A stretch of 64,000 nucleotides of DNA, taken from the NCBI GenBank assembly GCA_024305405.1, contig JAKNDB010000002.1:1-64000 (forward strand), read 5' to 3'. This stretch comes from Dirofilaria immitis (taxonomy: Eukaryota > Nematoda > Chromadorea > Rhabditida > Onchocercidae). Below, piece after piece: positions 11,282 to 25,610 of this stretch; the first letter of the stretch is position 1; each line of letters starts with the position of its first letter. The notes under the pieces are model-generated. The model worked only from the letters and a program-made list of their open reading frames with translations, did not search any database and was not told the DNA's origin. A program made the translations under genes and the position numbers.

Positions 11282-14200
11282 ATGGAAGTAATTAATAATC
11301 AGACTGGTTTCGATCCAGACCACGTTATACAAATGGAAAATGCGGCGAATATGCTTATGGTTTGTTCCCAGTTTTAAGATTAATCATTAACTTGTAGAAA
11401 AAGATTGACCTTTTAATAACATCTGGAAAATCTTGCCCCATGATAGAATGACGGATTGAGACTGAAAATATGTGGCAAGATTTAACTGATGTTCTATATG
11501 TTGGAAAGCTTATTAAAATTTTGTAACTAGATTGCATCATAAAATTAATTTTACTTCAAAATTTTTGCTGAATATTTTATTTTATTTTATATCACGAAAA
11601 AATTACCGCAGCAGATTTGCCGTAAATAAATAGTATCTCCATATAGTTTTTGAATAATTAGAGAAAATGATTCTTTCAAATTTTTAAATTAAGCTGCAAT
11701 GGAGAAAATTTTTGCAAAATTTGCGCTAAGTTTAGAATGTGTGGAGTGGACCATAATTTTAGTGTTAGAAGTGATTTTATTGTTATAGTTTCTGCTTTTG
11801 AAATTTGGTTGTTCTCTACGCAAAATCGAGCAAATTCACCTTTTTGGTTTACAGAATAAAACATATTTTAGAAATATTTGAAACTTAGAAATTTTCAGTC
11901 ACCGAATGTTTCGCATGATTCCCGACAAGCTGCCGAAAATTCTTTCTTAATATTCGTAATGAAAAATTTCTCCAGAATATTGTCGTCTAATCATTGGTTA
12001 ATATTTTCTAGCATCAATTAAGTCCTGGTTTTACTTTATTTTGTTTCATTTTCAACATTTGAATGTTTTTTAGTTCCTAGAGTATCTGTATAAGACCTTA
12101 GGGGTTTATATTTATTCAAGTTTTTTCTTATTCCAAAAACTCTGCTTACTTACATAATGAGTTTTTAGGGAACTAAATTATCATTTTTATTTCAAGAACA
12201 ATGTCTAGTGAATTTGTTGCTTTTGAAATAAATAATTATCAATATTTTCAGAAGCAACATCCAATGAATTTGTTATTTTTGAAATGGTTCAACTTATGGT
12301 TATGAATCTTTTTAAACAATGGTCCATATTGGAACCACCGATTTTTCGGCAATGTTTCGAATATCTTCTAGAAAATGCCGTCCATAAATTTCGGTAAAAT
12401 TTTTGAAAAATTAATAAAGCAAGTGGTTCAATCATTGATTAAAATTATCGGGAGATATTTAACATTTCAAACGTTGTTTAAATTCTCAGCGAATATATAC
12501 AAACGTTACTTTAATATTTGCTTCACTTAAATACTTAATGGAACGAAATTTCATTGTCAGCAGGACCTCAAAGTTGATTCGAGGCGAAATGCTAAGAGCA
12601 TGTGCGAAGTTACTAAAGCGATCAATTTTTGATGGTAAAGCTTGTGATGCAGATACACTGGATCAGACTGTTCATTTTCTGTTGACTAATGAAAATCCAG
12701 AATTTGTAAATATGTTTGTTCTTTCAATTTAAGTGGGTTTACTGTTTGCAGCATAATATAGTTATTCATGGAAAAGTATTCCCATTTTCTATACATTATT
12801 GACTTTTAGAGAAATTTGAAATGAAGAATGCTTAAATATTGCTTGGTATGCTATGAGAAAGCACCTGCGATATTGCTTTCTTCTATTGACTCAACTGAAA
12901 TTCAGTTTGGGATAACACAAAATCTGATATAATTTGTAAATTTTCATTTTTTCAGCAAACGATAGCATGTGAGTTCATTGAAGCAATTGCAAGTGAATTT
13001 GCAACATCATGGAGAGCATCTAATCTCTGCATCAGTTTTGATTTTCATCTCAGGGCTAGGCGTTCTTTTGAGGTATTATTGCTTTTATTCATTTATACTG
13101 AAAAATTCTTTTCGAAATATTTTTTCAAAGCTTTTTAAATTAGATTTTTAAAATCTTCCGATTTTGTCAGGCTTTCGAAATTATCGGTAACTATCGATTT
13201 CTTTTTAATGTTTAAGTCGGTAAATTTTTAGCCGACTTTTCCTTTTAATATTGCTCTTAAATAAAAAATAGATAATGAATTTTACAATTTACGTCTTTGT
13301 CAAGGAATCATTAGGAAGAAAAGGATGGAAACTTTAAGCGTAAGATTTTCTGAATAAGTGTAGATAATAGTTTAAATAATTTGATTTCGCCACTTTATTT
13401 ATGAATTGTTAAAGCATAAACATTAATATTTTAGAATGGAGGTCTGCAACGACTCTTCGAAAAGTGTATACGTACTTGTTCCGAACTCTTTTTACTGCCA
13501 ACCTCTCATTGCCATATTACGTACGTATTTATTTTTTAAATTACTTTTTCAAGATTTGAATAGTTGAAATTATTTTTGTTTTTATCGCTGATTATAATCG
13601 TGAATGCTTGACGAATTTCAAAAATCTAGTAACAAATCATATGTAGATTGATTAAGAGTTTTGACATCTTCATGATTTCTATAATTTATGCTAAGATCGG
13701 ACGAATTTCAACGGTTTTTGAAAGTTCTATTTGTTAAAAATTTTTAGACTTACAAAAGTTTTATTTTCATTTTTTCTTATCGATCTATGTGTATAAGCGG
13801 ACAAATGGAAGATCTTAATTTTGGTTCTCTCCCAGATATTTGTGGCCTTTAAGAGTTGAATGTTGCATATGATTCTTATGTGCTCTGAAATAAGAAAAAA
13901 ATGTTTATTTAAAAGATCATTTATTTCTGTTTATTTAAAAAATCATTTGTTTTGCTTTCCAGATGAGTATATGCGAAAATTTTCTTCGAGTAGCCGATTT
14001 AGTTCTATCTTGGAATTTCGAGATTCATCGTTTTCCTGTTCGAATCACTTTTGCAAATGAAGGAGCACCCGCTGCAGCATTACGTCCACCTGAATCATGG
14101 AAAGCAATCTTTCAGTCGGACGAATTTTACGTCTTTTCTTTGAGGTTTGCATATAATATTGTATGTTTATCTAAAACGGTTGCAAGTCCCAGTTTTAGCT

Positions 14201-17200
14201 AAATGAAAAGGTTTGGAAATAGCATTCATAAGAATATATTTGTTGTAATCTAATGTATTTTTAGCTTAGAATTTTAAATACAGCGTATTTTACAAAAAAA
14301 TACCGTAGATTATTACTTAAAAGATAAAGTTATTAAAAATGACCATTTAAATGGTGCGAACATTTTTTCAGTTGCATAAGCGAGTCCGTCATAGTGAAAC
14401 GCTTTGTACACATTCAATGAATTGCCTTATTCAGTTATCTTCATTAATGGGACCTGTTCTAACGGATAATGAATCATTTGTGTCCCAAAAATTATCTACA
14501 TCTAATAGTTCAAACTTTGTCAATGCTCATGATCGATATGTATCAAATTTCATTGCTGGTTTTGTAGATCTTTTTGAAAGGTAATTATTGCTCGAAATTA
14601 AATTTGCTAAAATTTTTTGCGTGAGGAGAACAGTTTTTATAAATTTATGTCCAATTATACATGGATTATTATGAAACGGCCGAACTCTCGGAAAGTGACT
14701 TATTATCTCTTATTGAAAAATAATATTTCAAGCACTAGAAGAAGTAGACAAGCTTTATTCACGCTCATCAGTTACATCTGATTTTTACTGACTAACTGTC
14801 CGGGGTTGAATTTTTTTTGCATATGGTCTTTTAAACTAGATAACATACGGAAATCTGGGAAAAGTATGAAATAGTTAAGACACATTATAAAAATTGAGAC
14901 ACTTCCGATGTGTATAAGTAAATAAATATATATAATCGTTTTTCACATTTAATAAATTTCGAATTTTGAAAAGATTTCAATTTCCAGCGGTCCATTAGAA
15001 GGAGAGATATCTGGCTTCTGCATGATTATACATAAATTATTGACGTATCATCGAATTCTTTCATTTCCTCGAGCTGAAATGTCATTTATAAAATTCGTGA
15101 CCATTATTATACGGTGTGCTGAATACTTAACTCCTATTGCAGTCCGGAAAGCTTTGGTGAGATGTATTTGATATGTAATAGTGAAATTCAAAAAATTCGT
15201 GAGACTCATAGAATCTTCATTTCTTAATTTTTTAAATTATAATTGAGATTTAATAAAGAATATTATGGGTGAATAAAATTAAATTTATTTTTCTTAATCT
15301 TGAGGAAATCTTTGCTCAACCATACTTATTAGGTTTTTGCCGTATTAGATTGTTTAATTCTTAATTATTATTCATCATTTTAATGGCAATCAATTGCTAA
15401 TTATTTATTCATCATAATTGGTATAATCAAATAGTCTATTAATAATTTAATGAAGCAACTCATAATTCTTATTTTTCAAGGTAGAAGACGATTGCGTCTT
15501 TATTGAGAGTTTACAAAACATATATGATGGTTGGTGGGTGATTCTTCGAAATAACGATATTATCCGAAATGCTTCCCGTCTTCCTGTTAATTTTGAAGAT
15601 TCAACGCTAGCGATTATTTCGGCATTTACGAGAACCGTTCTATCGGAGCCGTATGGTTGCCGCGTGAAAGTATTGTGATTAACATTATTTATATTTTTTC
15701 GATTCGATACTGTCTTGTGCATCTGCCACGTTACATATTTATTTTAGCTAAGAGACAATGCTGAATTGGCATAGAGTAAGAAAAATATTTGATAATGACT
15801 TATATGTTAATCTAAAACTGCAAATATTCCAAATCCTACATATTTTTAATTTCTTCTGAAAAAATGAATTAATGTTGAAAAAAGAAATCGTTGTCAGCTT
15901 GTCCAAATAAAGTAGATTTCAATTTAATTACTTTCCAGGTTCCAATTCAAGAATGTAACGAAGAAATTGATGATGATCGTGAAATATTTGAGAAATTGTT
16001 AAATGATATTGGACGGTTTTCTGCCTTTATTGCGCTCAAATGTTGCCCCATATGTTTACGTAAGTTGATTTGCTTTATTTCTTAAAATTGAAAAAAATTT
16101 AGAATCTTGCTTTCTTTTGCTGTCTCTTCGCACTTTAGGGTTAATTTTAAAAAATAAGCGCTATGAAATGCAAGCCTTCATTTTTCTCCTGAGACAAAAG
16201 CTGAATTATATTGACATGCTTATTTCTTTTTGTGCAGTATCTTTTGTTAAATTGTTTTTTGCAGAGTTCTTTTCGACAAGATTAAGCAATTTTTGTCTTT
16301 TATGGAAACAGGCGTAAATGATGAAGCATTGAACACATGGCGAGAAGATATGCATTGGACTCTATTGCTAACTGGTCGGGTTTCGTCGATCCTGGTTTAA
16401 AAATTAGAGGAAATAGTTCATTAGCTGATACTGTAAACACATTTCAGTTAATGGGATGAACTAAGTTAAATGCCTTATTGAATAAAGGTCTATCTTTATC
16501 TATAATCAGTTAGAGAACTAAAATTAATAAATCTGCAAATTTCTTCAGGTTTTATGTTAACATCGAGTGATGACGACGGTAGTTCACATTTGCAAAATGA
16601 TCTCCTGGATCATTTTGAACACTTGTCATATGATACAGTTGTTGATATCGATTCTTCTGTGCCCTATATTAAAACTTGTATTGATTCACCAAATACAATT
16701 ACCAATCCTGCACGAGTAGATCCTTTAATAAAGTAAATGCTAGCTTGATAAAGTCAACATATAATAAAATATAATCTTCCATAATTTCTCGAAAGCAAGT
16801 TATATAATTTCTATTATTTTATACTAGGGGATAAACCTAGTGATTAAATTAAGGTTGAACGAGCTTGTACGATTAACATTTGCAAATGTTTTTAGAGTAA
16901 TAGGTGCGGTTTTGGCTTGGTGTTCCATTGAACATAAACTGTTGATGGATCGTGGTGCAGAAGCAGTAAGTCCAGAACTAGTACGTTCATCATTATGGTG
17001 TGCGGGACGTTTGATATGCGCCTTGGGTTTTCATGTTTTGAATCCTGAGGACAGTGAGCGATTGGCAACTATAATACGCAATGTTTTGCAAACTATAGTC
17101 GATTTTGCTTTACAGAAATCTTTTGGTGTATTGAACAATCTATCAGGAGAACGCAAGTTTGTTATCATTTTCTTTCGTTTTTTCGCTTTTATTAAAATCA

Positions 17201-20200
17201 ATTAATTGCAACTTTGCCGTTCAATATTGTCGATATATTTTAATAAATTTCAAGAAAATTGAAGAGATATTTTAATTTAGCTTTTCCTCAATCTCAAATT
17301 CGAGTCAAACATTCATAGCTTAGTAACAAATGAATTAACGGAAATATTTTTCCATTTCATTTATACTCTTATCATAAATTTATATCGTTAATATAATTTG
17401 TATAGTGTTATTATTTTATTTACTTGTATTTGATTTCTTGCACTCTTTACTCTTCTAATTCTGGATTTGTTTAATTAATTACAGGTTATGTGTGGATGCT
17501 GTAGAAGTATTTGTTGATTTGGTTCGGGCTAGTTGTAATGAATCAGCAAAAGTCCTTTTCTTTTTTATATATTTCAACGATACAAATCGAACGACTACCT
17601 GCTCGTCATTCCTTTCTCAAAGTATTAGTGCAAATTGGCGCTATAGTTGATGATGAAAATATAAAGAAAACATTGTATGAAATGGTCAGTTTAGCGAATC
17701 AATCTATTTTGCTATACTTTTTGTGGGATGTAAAGTTATTCTCATATTTACAATATAATTTCATTGTTCCATAGATGTAAAGATATGTATTCTATTATTT
17801 TAATTTTTAACTCAAATTTTGATGTTCACGTTAGCATTAGCTGACTTCTCTCTTTACTAGTTACGTCTGATGTAAAAAGTTTTGATGCTGACGTTCGAGA
17901 CGAGATTACACAAAAGTTTTGTACAATTTTCAGATTATTATTTTAGAGCAACATCAGTTTATTAGTTTCCTTAATTTTCATCGATAATTTAATCTTACAT
18001 ATTGCTGAATTGCTGAATGTTGGCATAATTTTACTGTTAGCACAATTGCTATTTAAATTTTGTTTTAATTTCGAAAAGCATACGTAAATTGAATATAATT
18101 CAACAATTTTCAAATATTTAAAAGTTTATTTTGCTTCTTTAATAGAAGAAAAGAATTAAGTTTAGACTGAAATGTTAGAAATAAATAAAATTTTCAAAAT
18201 TTCATTATTCGAAGTAACTGTTATGTTTCATGATTGTATTTTAGGTTTTACAACCACTTCGTGAAAGATTTATGCTGCTATCTAAAGAACAAGCAAGCTT
18301 AGAAACGGATCTCGTTGATTTAATGGATTGTTTTGGCGGTGTAGCTGAAGCAGCTTATAATTATAACACTCGTTTTCTGTTTGGTATATTTCAATCTTAA
18401 ATCCAAACATTTACATATATATTTAGTGAATTCATCAAAAATCCGAGAATTTAAAAAACGAAATTTGGTTATAACAGTTCTGAAGATTTTAAAATATTTG
18501 TTTTGTAGAATATTTATCACCAATTTTGACATGTTCGGTTGGTTTATTATTATCACACAAAGAATCTCAGCTTATTACTAATGCAGTTTTGAATCTATTC
18601 AATAATGTTACAAGACGTATGGGCGTCTATAATGACGATCGTAATAATATGATTTTCCTTTATGAGGTATAGTTATGAATTTTTATGCAATGACTTTTCC
18701 GCTCAGTCAACACAATAGATCTTCTGGAGCGATAATGAAAACTTGTCATTAGCCGCATATCGATTTTCGGAAGTAAATATGTGATTGAGTGACAGAGTAT
18801 TTCTTCGATCAAATCGTTAATTAAACATCAAATGAATTATAAACGTTCATCAATTTACCAGTTTTTGTCAATTATTGCTAGTCCATAACTTCTTTAAAGA
18901 TCTTGAAATATATAAAACCTAAATTTTTATAGACATTACTAGAACTTGTTAGAGTCTATCGAGATGGGCAGTTTACGCGATACAAATTGATTGATGTTGA
19001 CGTTGAAGAGAAAGCATCCGATCTGATTATACTGTTAGATATTCTTGCCAATGTTTTGAGTAGAGATGTCCTATCGATTATTCCTTCATCTTCATCTGGT
19101 GATTTTTTTCCTTTTGTTATACTTAAATTAAGGAAAAATTTCAGTTTTTCGTTTTTATCTTCGTTATCAACTTATTCGTAATTTCTTTCAAACCCGAAAT
19201 GGATTTTAGTGTAAAAAGTACAAGTTTCGTCTTTGATAGGAATTAATTTTTAACTTGATCCATCTTTTAATGTAGTTGAGTTTTATGATAGAAGATGATA
19301 TGTAAGTAATTTCTATTTACAAGTCTTTATTGCCGTTTCGGTAATTCAGAAGCGACAGAATTTATTAAAAGCGGCTCTCGCGTTGCATTAATTGCTTTGG
19401 AAATGTTGTTGCCTATTATGGAAGATGATCTACTCAAATTACCTTTATTATGTCGGAAGTAAATTTTATTTAAATTTAAAATCTTTCTCCAACTGCAACA
19501 ACTTATACTAAAATTCGATCATGACTGTGAAGCTAAAAATATACTAATCTTCAAAATGGAACCTTTATGTTTTGACTTAGCATTCATTTTAGATTTTATC
19601 GCTTCATCTTGTATTTTACTGAAATGACACCGCAGTCTCTTGAAAACTTATCGGAGACATTGTTTGTATCAATTATTGAGTGTCTTCGGCATGGTTTAAA
19701 ATCAGATTTTGGGCAAGAGGTAAAGAAAGCACTTTTTCTCTCTAAAAAAGTTATAAATTTTATTTAAAAAAATAAAATGCAAAGTATATAATAATTTTAC
19801 GCATTAACTAAATAGATATCTTACTTGTAGCCTTACTTTAAAATGAAAAAACGTTTAATTAAATTTCATCTAGTCCAAAAGAAAGTTATCTTAGCGGGAA
19901 GAGAATTGCACAAGAATTATAAATTTCAGATATCGTTAATTTCTGCTGAAATAATATCCGAAGTGGCCTCGTATTTTGCTCGGCATACACCAAAGAATGA
20001 GACAGCTATTGCACATTTTTCTGTTCTTCTTAAAGTAAGTTTATAGAGATTTTGCAATAAAAATGCTTATTACACTCTATCCTGCGATGCATTAAATAAT
20101 TGTAGGTTTGAATTAATTTCATTTTTTTCACTCATAGAAGTTCGAGAGCAACTTTATTAGAAATCGTTTATCTTAGATATTGTTAAAGGAAATTTTTGTG

Positions 20201-21083
20201 GAAGATATATTTAATTTAGATTCTCAATCTAACATGTTTGATGCTTGATTTTTTAATGAATCAATTAGGTCACGTTATTTTTCCAGATCTGCTGATTTTA
20301 TTTACTCATCTCTTAAATAAATATTGGAAATCAATTTAATTTTTAGCCAACATTTGAATTGTGTCTAAATTGCTCCTGGCAAGTAGATTTGCAAAGTGCT
20401 TCCGCAACAGCTCTATTCTCTTTAATATGTTGCAACCAGGTATTTGTTATTTTTTTAAAAAATTTTTTCATCCTTTCAGAAATTGGCAGAAACTATAGTC
20501 TAAGCAACTCAATCGTCTCAAATTTTACATCTGAAAAATATATAATACTTTTGAATGAGCGATATTTTGGTCAACTACAATTAACTGTTGACGTTACTAA
20601 TCCCTTGTTTTTCTGAAAAAGTTTATTATTTTTAAATGTAATCACATTAATACATCTTGTAAATTTGAGCACATTATCTGGGATTCATCATTTACTTCCA
20701 ATATTTAATCTAGCTTCTTGCTTGGAACGAGATTTTGACAATCTAATTTCTTTCTTTTTATATCTTGTAATACAAAATCTCTCCGAACTTTAAGTAATTC
20801 TTTAATGAAAAAATTACTTTAATTTGCATCTTTAATCGGTATGATAACATTGATCTAAATATACCACTAAATTTCTAAGTTTTAGGTTGCTTTCGAAGAA
20901 TATGTCAAACAATTGCTTTCCCGTAACGAAAATCTTCCTTATCAAACGGCTTTGCAATTAGCATTTCAGGCTTTATTGCCAACGAATTTAGAGCTTCGTT
21001 TAGGTCGACGTGAAAAGCGTGATTTTCGTGATCGTTTGGAGCAATTCCTGAACCAATCACAGGGTTTGCTTGTTGTTGAATAA
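11282..21083 (+). CDS. XPO4: Exportin-4 homologue, copy A
   Basis: Exportin-4 is an importin-beta-family nuclear export receptor (known cargo in animals includes eIF5A). Exons: 11282-11359, 11899-11996, 12252-12393, 12561-12705, 12956-13072, 13435-13524, 13963-14144, 14372-14580, 14988-15156, 15481-15663, 15939-16059, 16265-16374, 16549-16732, 16896-17156, 17485-17684, 18245-18383, 18509-18666, 18933-19098, 19350-19458, 19593-19719, 19930-20034, 20347-20439, 20886-21083. Matches to XPO4 run the whole length: QMENAANMLM at the start, VLSWNF, EDMHWTLLLTG, LLPIMEDDLLKLP and the end QGLLVVE. Length, near 1,100 residues, fits. Phase does not close at exon 2/3 (short by two or over by one), 7/8 (short by one) and 11/12 (short by one unless the AG at 16265-16266 is used), and exon 15 has an internal frame discontinuity shared with copy B. 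All other joins close. Probably functional, with base losses in the assembly. Confidence 0.88.
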
Positions 21084-22225
21084 AACTTGTGATTAAATAC
21101 ATTAACGTTTTTGTTAGTTTCTTATTGTGAGATGCGCACTATATGGTAGTTGTGGAAATTAATTGCGCATTTGTTGAGTATCTGCTATTGTGTAAATGTC
21201 AAAAAGAAAGAAAGAGAAGCTTTGAGTGCCTGAAAATAGGTTTGATTTTTCTAAAGATTATGTTAAATTTTATTGGATAAATTTATATTAAGTGGAGAAT
21301 AGTATAAAAATTGAACATTTTATTAATAAAAATAAAAAGTTAAAATGAGAAAGGAAATGATTCTCAACAATCTTGCAGAAATGATTGGCATGAATAATTT
21401 AATGTTATTTAGAATTAGTAATTTATATGAGCAAACTAACGATAATGTACCGAAATGAATGGATCAACTCTGATTTTCTTGGTGGCTCAGTTTTCTTAAC
21501 AGTTAACTTTTATAATGGAATAAGATTAATGAGCGAAAGGAATTTTGAATATAAGTTTTTCTCTTAATAATAAAGCTTACATTTCGGTATCAACTTTCGG
21601 AATATTTATGTTGAATGTCAGTGGAGCAAGCAAAAATTTTAGTTAAAATGTTCAATTTATTACTTGAAATGATAAAGTATTTGAGTATACACTATGGCTG
21701 AGAAGTAAAACAAAATTCCATCTAATAATACAATTTTCAACGATATTTATTTTTATCATTCGAGGGTTAAAATTAATAACGCAGATTTTTGAATTCATGA
21801 GTATTAATGCGGTATACGATTTGTATTGCAGTTAGTATACTGACTGTTTGAAGAAAAATATTATCTTAACCTATTTACACTTCAAGAACCAAACAGTTAC
21901 AGAGATTTGTTACGAACTAACAATAAAATAATATAACTGATCAAGATGTGCGAGTGACATCCTAAAACGTGAAACCCGTCGAAGTGAATTATCCGTTGAA
22001 GGTCATTATAACTGGTACTCTCCATTACTTTACTCGTGAATTTCTAGAATGAAACAAACGTTTTCAAATATTTTATCAAATTTACATGAAAATGATTACA
22101 GATAAAAACCATCATAATAAATTTCATTACCTACAATATTCAATAATGTCAGATTTAATTGGAAAATTACTAAAATCTTGTTTAAAGAGTATCCGATAAT
22201 ATATTTATCTGTTCAGAAATCGGTA

Positions 22226-22866
22226 AAATCTTTCTCCGATTTTTGATTCAACATCAGTTAAAGCATCGATATCAGCCGGTGATTTTTTACTGAAATTGCG
22301 TAAAATAGAACATGGCAAAGTATATGAAAAACGTGGATCTTCATTTTTAATCTGCAAATATTTAAAAAATTTCAACAGAAATTTTCAAAATCTTATATAA
22401 TGCAAAAATCTTTATCAATTCTTTAAATGTGTAATTTTAACGTATGAAATTTCAGGTCACATGTAAATTTAACGTATAGGACATCAGGTCGTTGGTATAC
22501 ATGGAGAAAAATAAATTTTACTTCGTACATGAAATGATTTTTAATACAATTTTTGCAGTATTATCAAATATTACAATATCGACTAATTCTGTATATGCGA
22601 TAAATCTTTACAGAATATTCTTAGAAGCTTATCTATTGAATAGTACATAGGCAACAAAACACTATTGCCAATTAACACATATAATGAACATTTAATATCA
22701 TCTGGGAACTGGATTCTGAGAAAAGATGCAGTTCTTCGACCGATAGATTACCTTCCATCATTTTGATATGCCGCGGGATTGTTGAAGTCTTCTGACAAAT
22801 CAAAGCGAATAAAAATTTGATAACACAAAGTGAAATGTTTGGAATTGAAATATCCTCAACGGACAT
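22226..22866 (-). CDS. Putative small two-exon gene, unknown
   Basis: First exon from ATG at 22866 leftwards: MSVEDISIPNISLCVIKF and on past KMMEGNLSVEELHLFSE; the frame stays open to 22672. Last exon, after acceptor TTTGCAG (ending at 22355): starts IKNEDPRFSYTLPCS and ends ESKIGERFYRFLNR with TAA near 22226. Both stretches have mixed, protein-like composition. The join is unsettled: the strongest-looking donor (GAAG|GTAATC near 22750) is out of phase, while a weaker donor after QMILN is in phase. Product about 110 residues. I do not recognise it. Confidence 0.4.
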
Positions 22867-23324
22867 TGCATTACTTTATGAAAATAAAAACGATTAAAAT
22901 ACGAATGCCAAATTATTACTAAGCATAGTAGTCGAAATAAAAGTGAAAATTGGAATTTGAATTGAAATAGCTATTTACTAATATGAAAAGAAATGATTTC
23001 ATTGCAAACAGTATAATTCATTTATTAACTATAAATTGATGAATATTCTTTCTAATTTTAACCTTTATTATATCCCTCGAAAATTCTCAAACTTCTTTTT
23101 CTCAATACTTTATAACTATAAGAGTAACAATTTCAAAAGATATTTCATCATTGTTTGGAATGATTTCATGCAACTTTAAAACATTTCAGTCGAGGATTAA
23201 AAAGCGATTTGACAATATATTCTCGAAATCATCATTGATTTTTAAATTTGATCACTTTTTCTTTTTCAGCTTCATCGTTGTTGAATGTTTTAATTGTAAG
23301 AAAATTAAAACAAGCAAAAAAATG

Positions 23325-23803
23325 TTGTCGTATTCGATTGAATGACATCGTCAGTTTATCAATCATTTCACCTATAATTTTCATTTCATTAGATTTCCCA
23401 AAATATTATTTATACTATAATAGCATTTACATAGTGTAAAAATATTAAATAAATCAAACAAATAATATGATCTGTTCAAAATCACAATTCAGAAATATTG
23501 TTTGATACGATAGTTATAACTTCGCCTTATTGATTAAACACTTATCTCATCTTTAATGATTCTTAATATGCAAGGAAATGGAAAATATATATATTTTTTA
23601 AGTAAGTTTGGAAAAATCTAAAATTTGTTCCAACATACCAACATTCTTGCTAACTGAATCCATGGCAGTCATTCGGGAATTTCCTTCTAATGCAGCAGAT
23701 TCTTTTACAGCATAATACAGCAATTGAGATAACGAATAATTAGGATAATTCATCAGAATATTATCGTCGATTGAAGCATAAAGCGACATTATCGGTCGCG
23801 TCT
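23325..23803 (-). pseudogene. Inverted partial copy of ATP synthase gamma (exons 5-6 and intron)
   Basis: The minus strand repeats 9805-10289 of the gamma gene at roughly 90 percent identity by eye, including the intron, its donor (G|GTATG) and acceptor (TTATAG|G). Exon 5 remains open (MSLYASIDDNILMNYPNYS and on to RMTAMDSVSKN), with substitutions such as D to N and A to S. Exon 6 is cut off after about 14 codons, shortly after SFNRIRQ, so the C-terminal family signature is lost. Exons 1-4 are absent. Because the intron is retained this is a DNA-level duplication, not a retrocopy. It cannot make a working gamma subunit alone. Confidence 0.9.
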
Positions 23804-24507
23804 ATATAACATACTTTTCATAAAACAGAGATAATAAATACTAAAGGATCATTGATCCTTTTTTTATATTTAGAGAATCCTTATAGTATCTACTCCATCA
23901 AAAAAAAAAAAAAATTCAAAATGTTAGATTCTGTAAATTATCTGGCGCAATACGATATTCGATATGTCACAAACTGGAGACATAAATTAACTTTTTAAAT
24001 TGTATCATTTACCTTTACTAATTAATGCCATATAATATAATTGATACAATCTGAATTTATATATTGAATAATTATTAGATTATATTGTTTTACAAATATA
24101 TCGGATATCGTATTGAATATTAGTCAGTTTTAAACTACGATTATAATTATAAGAAGTCTTCAAAGAAAAAAATTTTTGACTTTCCGAAGATCACTTAAGG
24201 TTTGATTCCTCATAAATTATTTATTGATCCTAATGGAATATTCGATATCTTAAAAGGTTTATCTTGCGATCTTTGTTCTGTTGCAAGGTTTCACTGTGAC
24301 TAATTTAATTTGTCGCAACTGTGATACAGAAACTTAGTGGAAATATAGCGAATGGATAAATATTTTTACACGTAAAGCAGTCATGCGAAGAGGAAATAAA
24401 TAAGTAGAAGAAAAGATGACCCCTCCCAACAAAAAATGACCTTTTATGATAAAGATGTTTACAATTTTACTAGTAATGCCCTATGACCTGAAGTATGACA
24501 TGTCCAG

Positions 24508-24567
24508 ATCTGATTGGCTACAATACTTGAAGAGCAGCAATAGGTCAAAATCTGATTGGTTATAATG
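24508..24567 (+). promoter_or_regulatory. Two direct repeats with inverted CCAAT (ATTGG) boxes
   Basis: ATCTGATTGGCTACAATA and ATCTGATTGGTTATAATG are repeated 42 bases apart. Two ATTGG boxes with shared flanks suggest a promoter element, about 0.8 kb before the exportin-4 copy B ATG. Sequence resemblance only. Confidence 0.3.
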
Positions 24568-25382
24568 CATTAAGCAACATCCTTCAATAAGATTTACCTT
24601 TAAAGCGATGAACTTTTGTTAGGAAATACGAAAACGATTTTCTATTACAAAATTCCTTGACTATATCAAGATCGAGATATTTAATAGCGCAAATATATTG
24701 AATATTTCTAGAATATTCTTGTTATAAAATATCCCGATTATTCCGTATTCGGTAAATATTTCATTCTTTTTTTCTTCCACCAAAAAGTTCATCAGATCAT
24801 TTTTGATACTTTGCTATAGCAAATCTATTTATTAATCTGAAATCCGATTTAAATTGATTTTTTTTTCAAATTTAGTCTGTTATACCAAGATACAATTAAT
24901 TATTCATTTATTTTATTATTTCTTTATAATTTGCTTTTCATCATCAACATCATTTAAGTCTCATTACTATTACGTAATTTGAATATTTAGAAAAAGATAT
25001 CGATTAATATGGTTTTCCTGACATTCGCATCAAATCTCGAGCAATTTCGAGCAAAAATTCTTCTTTGGATCAAGTTTTCTCGAATAAACTTGAAAGCACA
25101 AAATTATGCTTAAAAATAAGATCATATCAATCATTATTATCTATAATTCATATGTATAATGCGCGCCACATAACGATAATTTTTTCACGATAATTATTAT
25201 TTCATTTTTACAAAGAAGGCAAATAGTTTAATCTATTCCCTTGCAAATATTATTCAATCTGAATCGAATTTTTTTTTATGTCGAGAATCGAACCTCTTCT
25301 ATATTTGTTTTTTTTTATTTCATTTGGTTTGTTTTGTTAAACAATGCTTATTGGATTTGGATATTCTTAGAATTAGAATAAA

Positions 25383-25570
25383 ATGCCAAGTACGAAAGGG
25401 AAAAAGCCAACGACTAAAATTGAATTTGATGAGAAACACATTAAGCAAATCGAGGAAATGGCTCAAATACTTACGGTTTGCTCATTTATCTACATTGGTT
25501 TCATATTTACGATACATGCATATTTACGTAGTTTCATATTTACATCATATACGTCGTACTTACGTAGTTT

Positions 25571-25610
<40 letters not shown>

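Larger units (their letters stand above)
21084..25382. other. Gap between the two exportin-4 copies
   Basis: Contains the 3' end signals of copy A (AATAAA-rich near 21320), a putative minus-strand two-exon gene (22226-22866), an inverted fragment of ATP synthase gamma (23325-23803) and a pair of ATTGG-containing direct repeats (24508-24567). The rest is AT-rich with no supported exon. Confidence 0.5.

Noticed and set aside
13860..14060. ORF overlapping exportin-4 A exon 7 in another frame
   Set aside because: It is a shadow; the conserved VLSWNF frame starting at 13963 is the real one.
25275..25305. Possible tRNA T-arm (GGTTCGATTCTC on the minus strand)
   Set aside because: Stem bases do not pair and no acceptor, D or anticodon arm is found around it.
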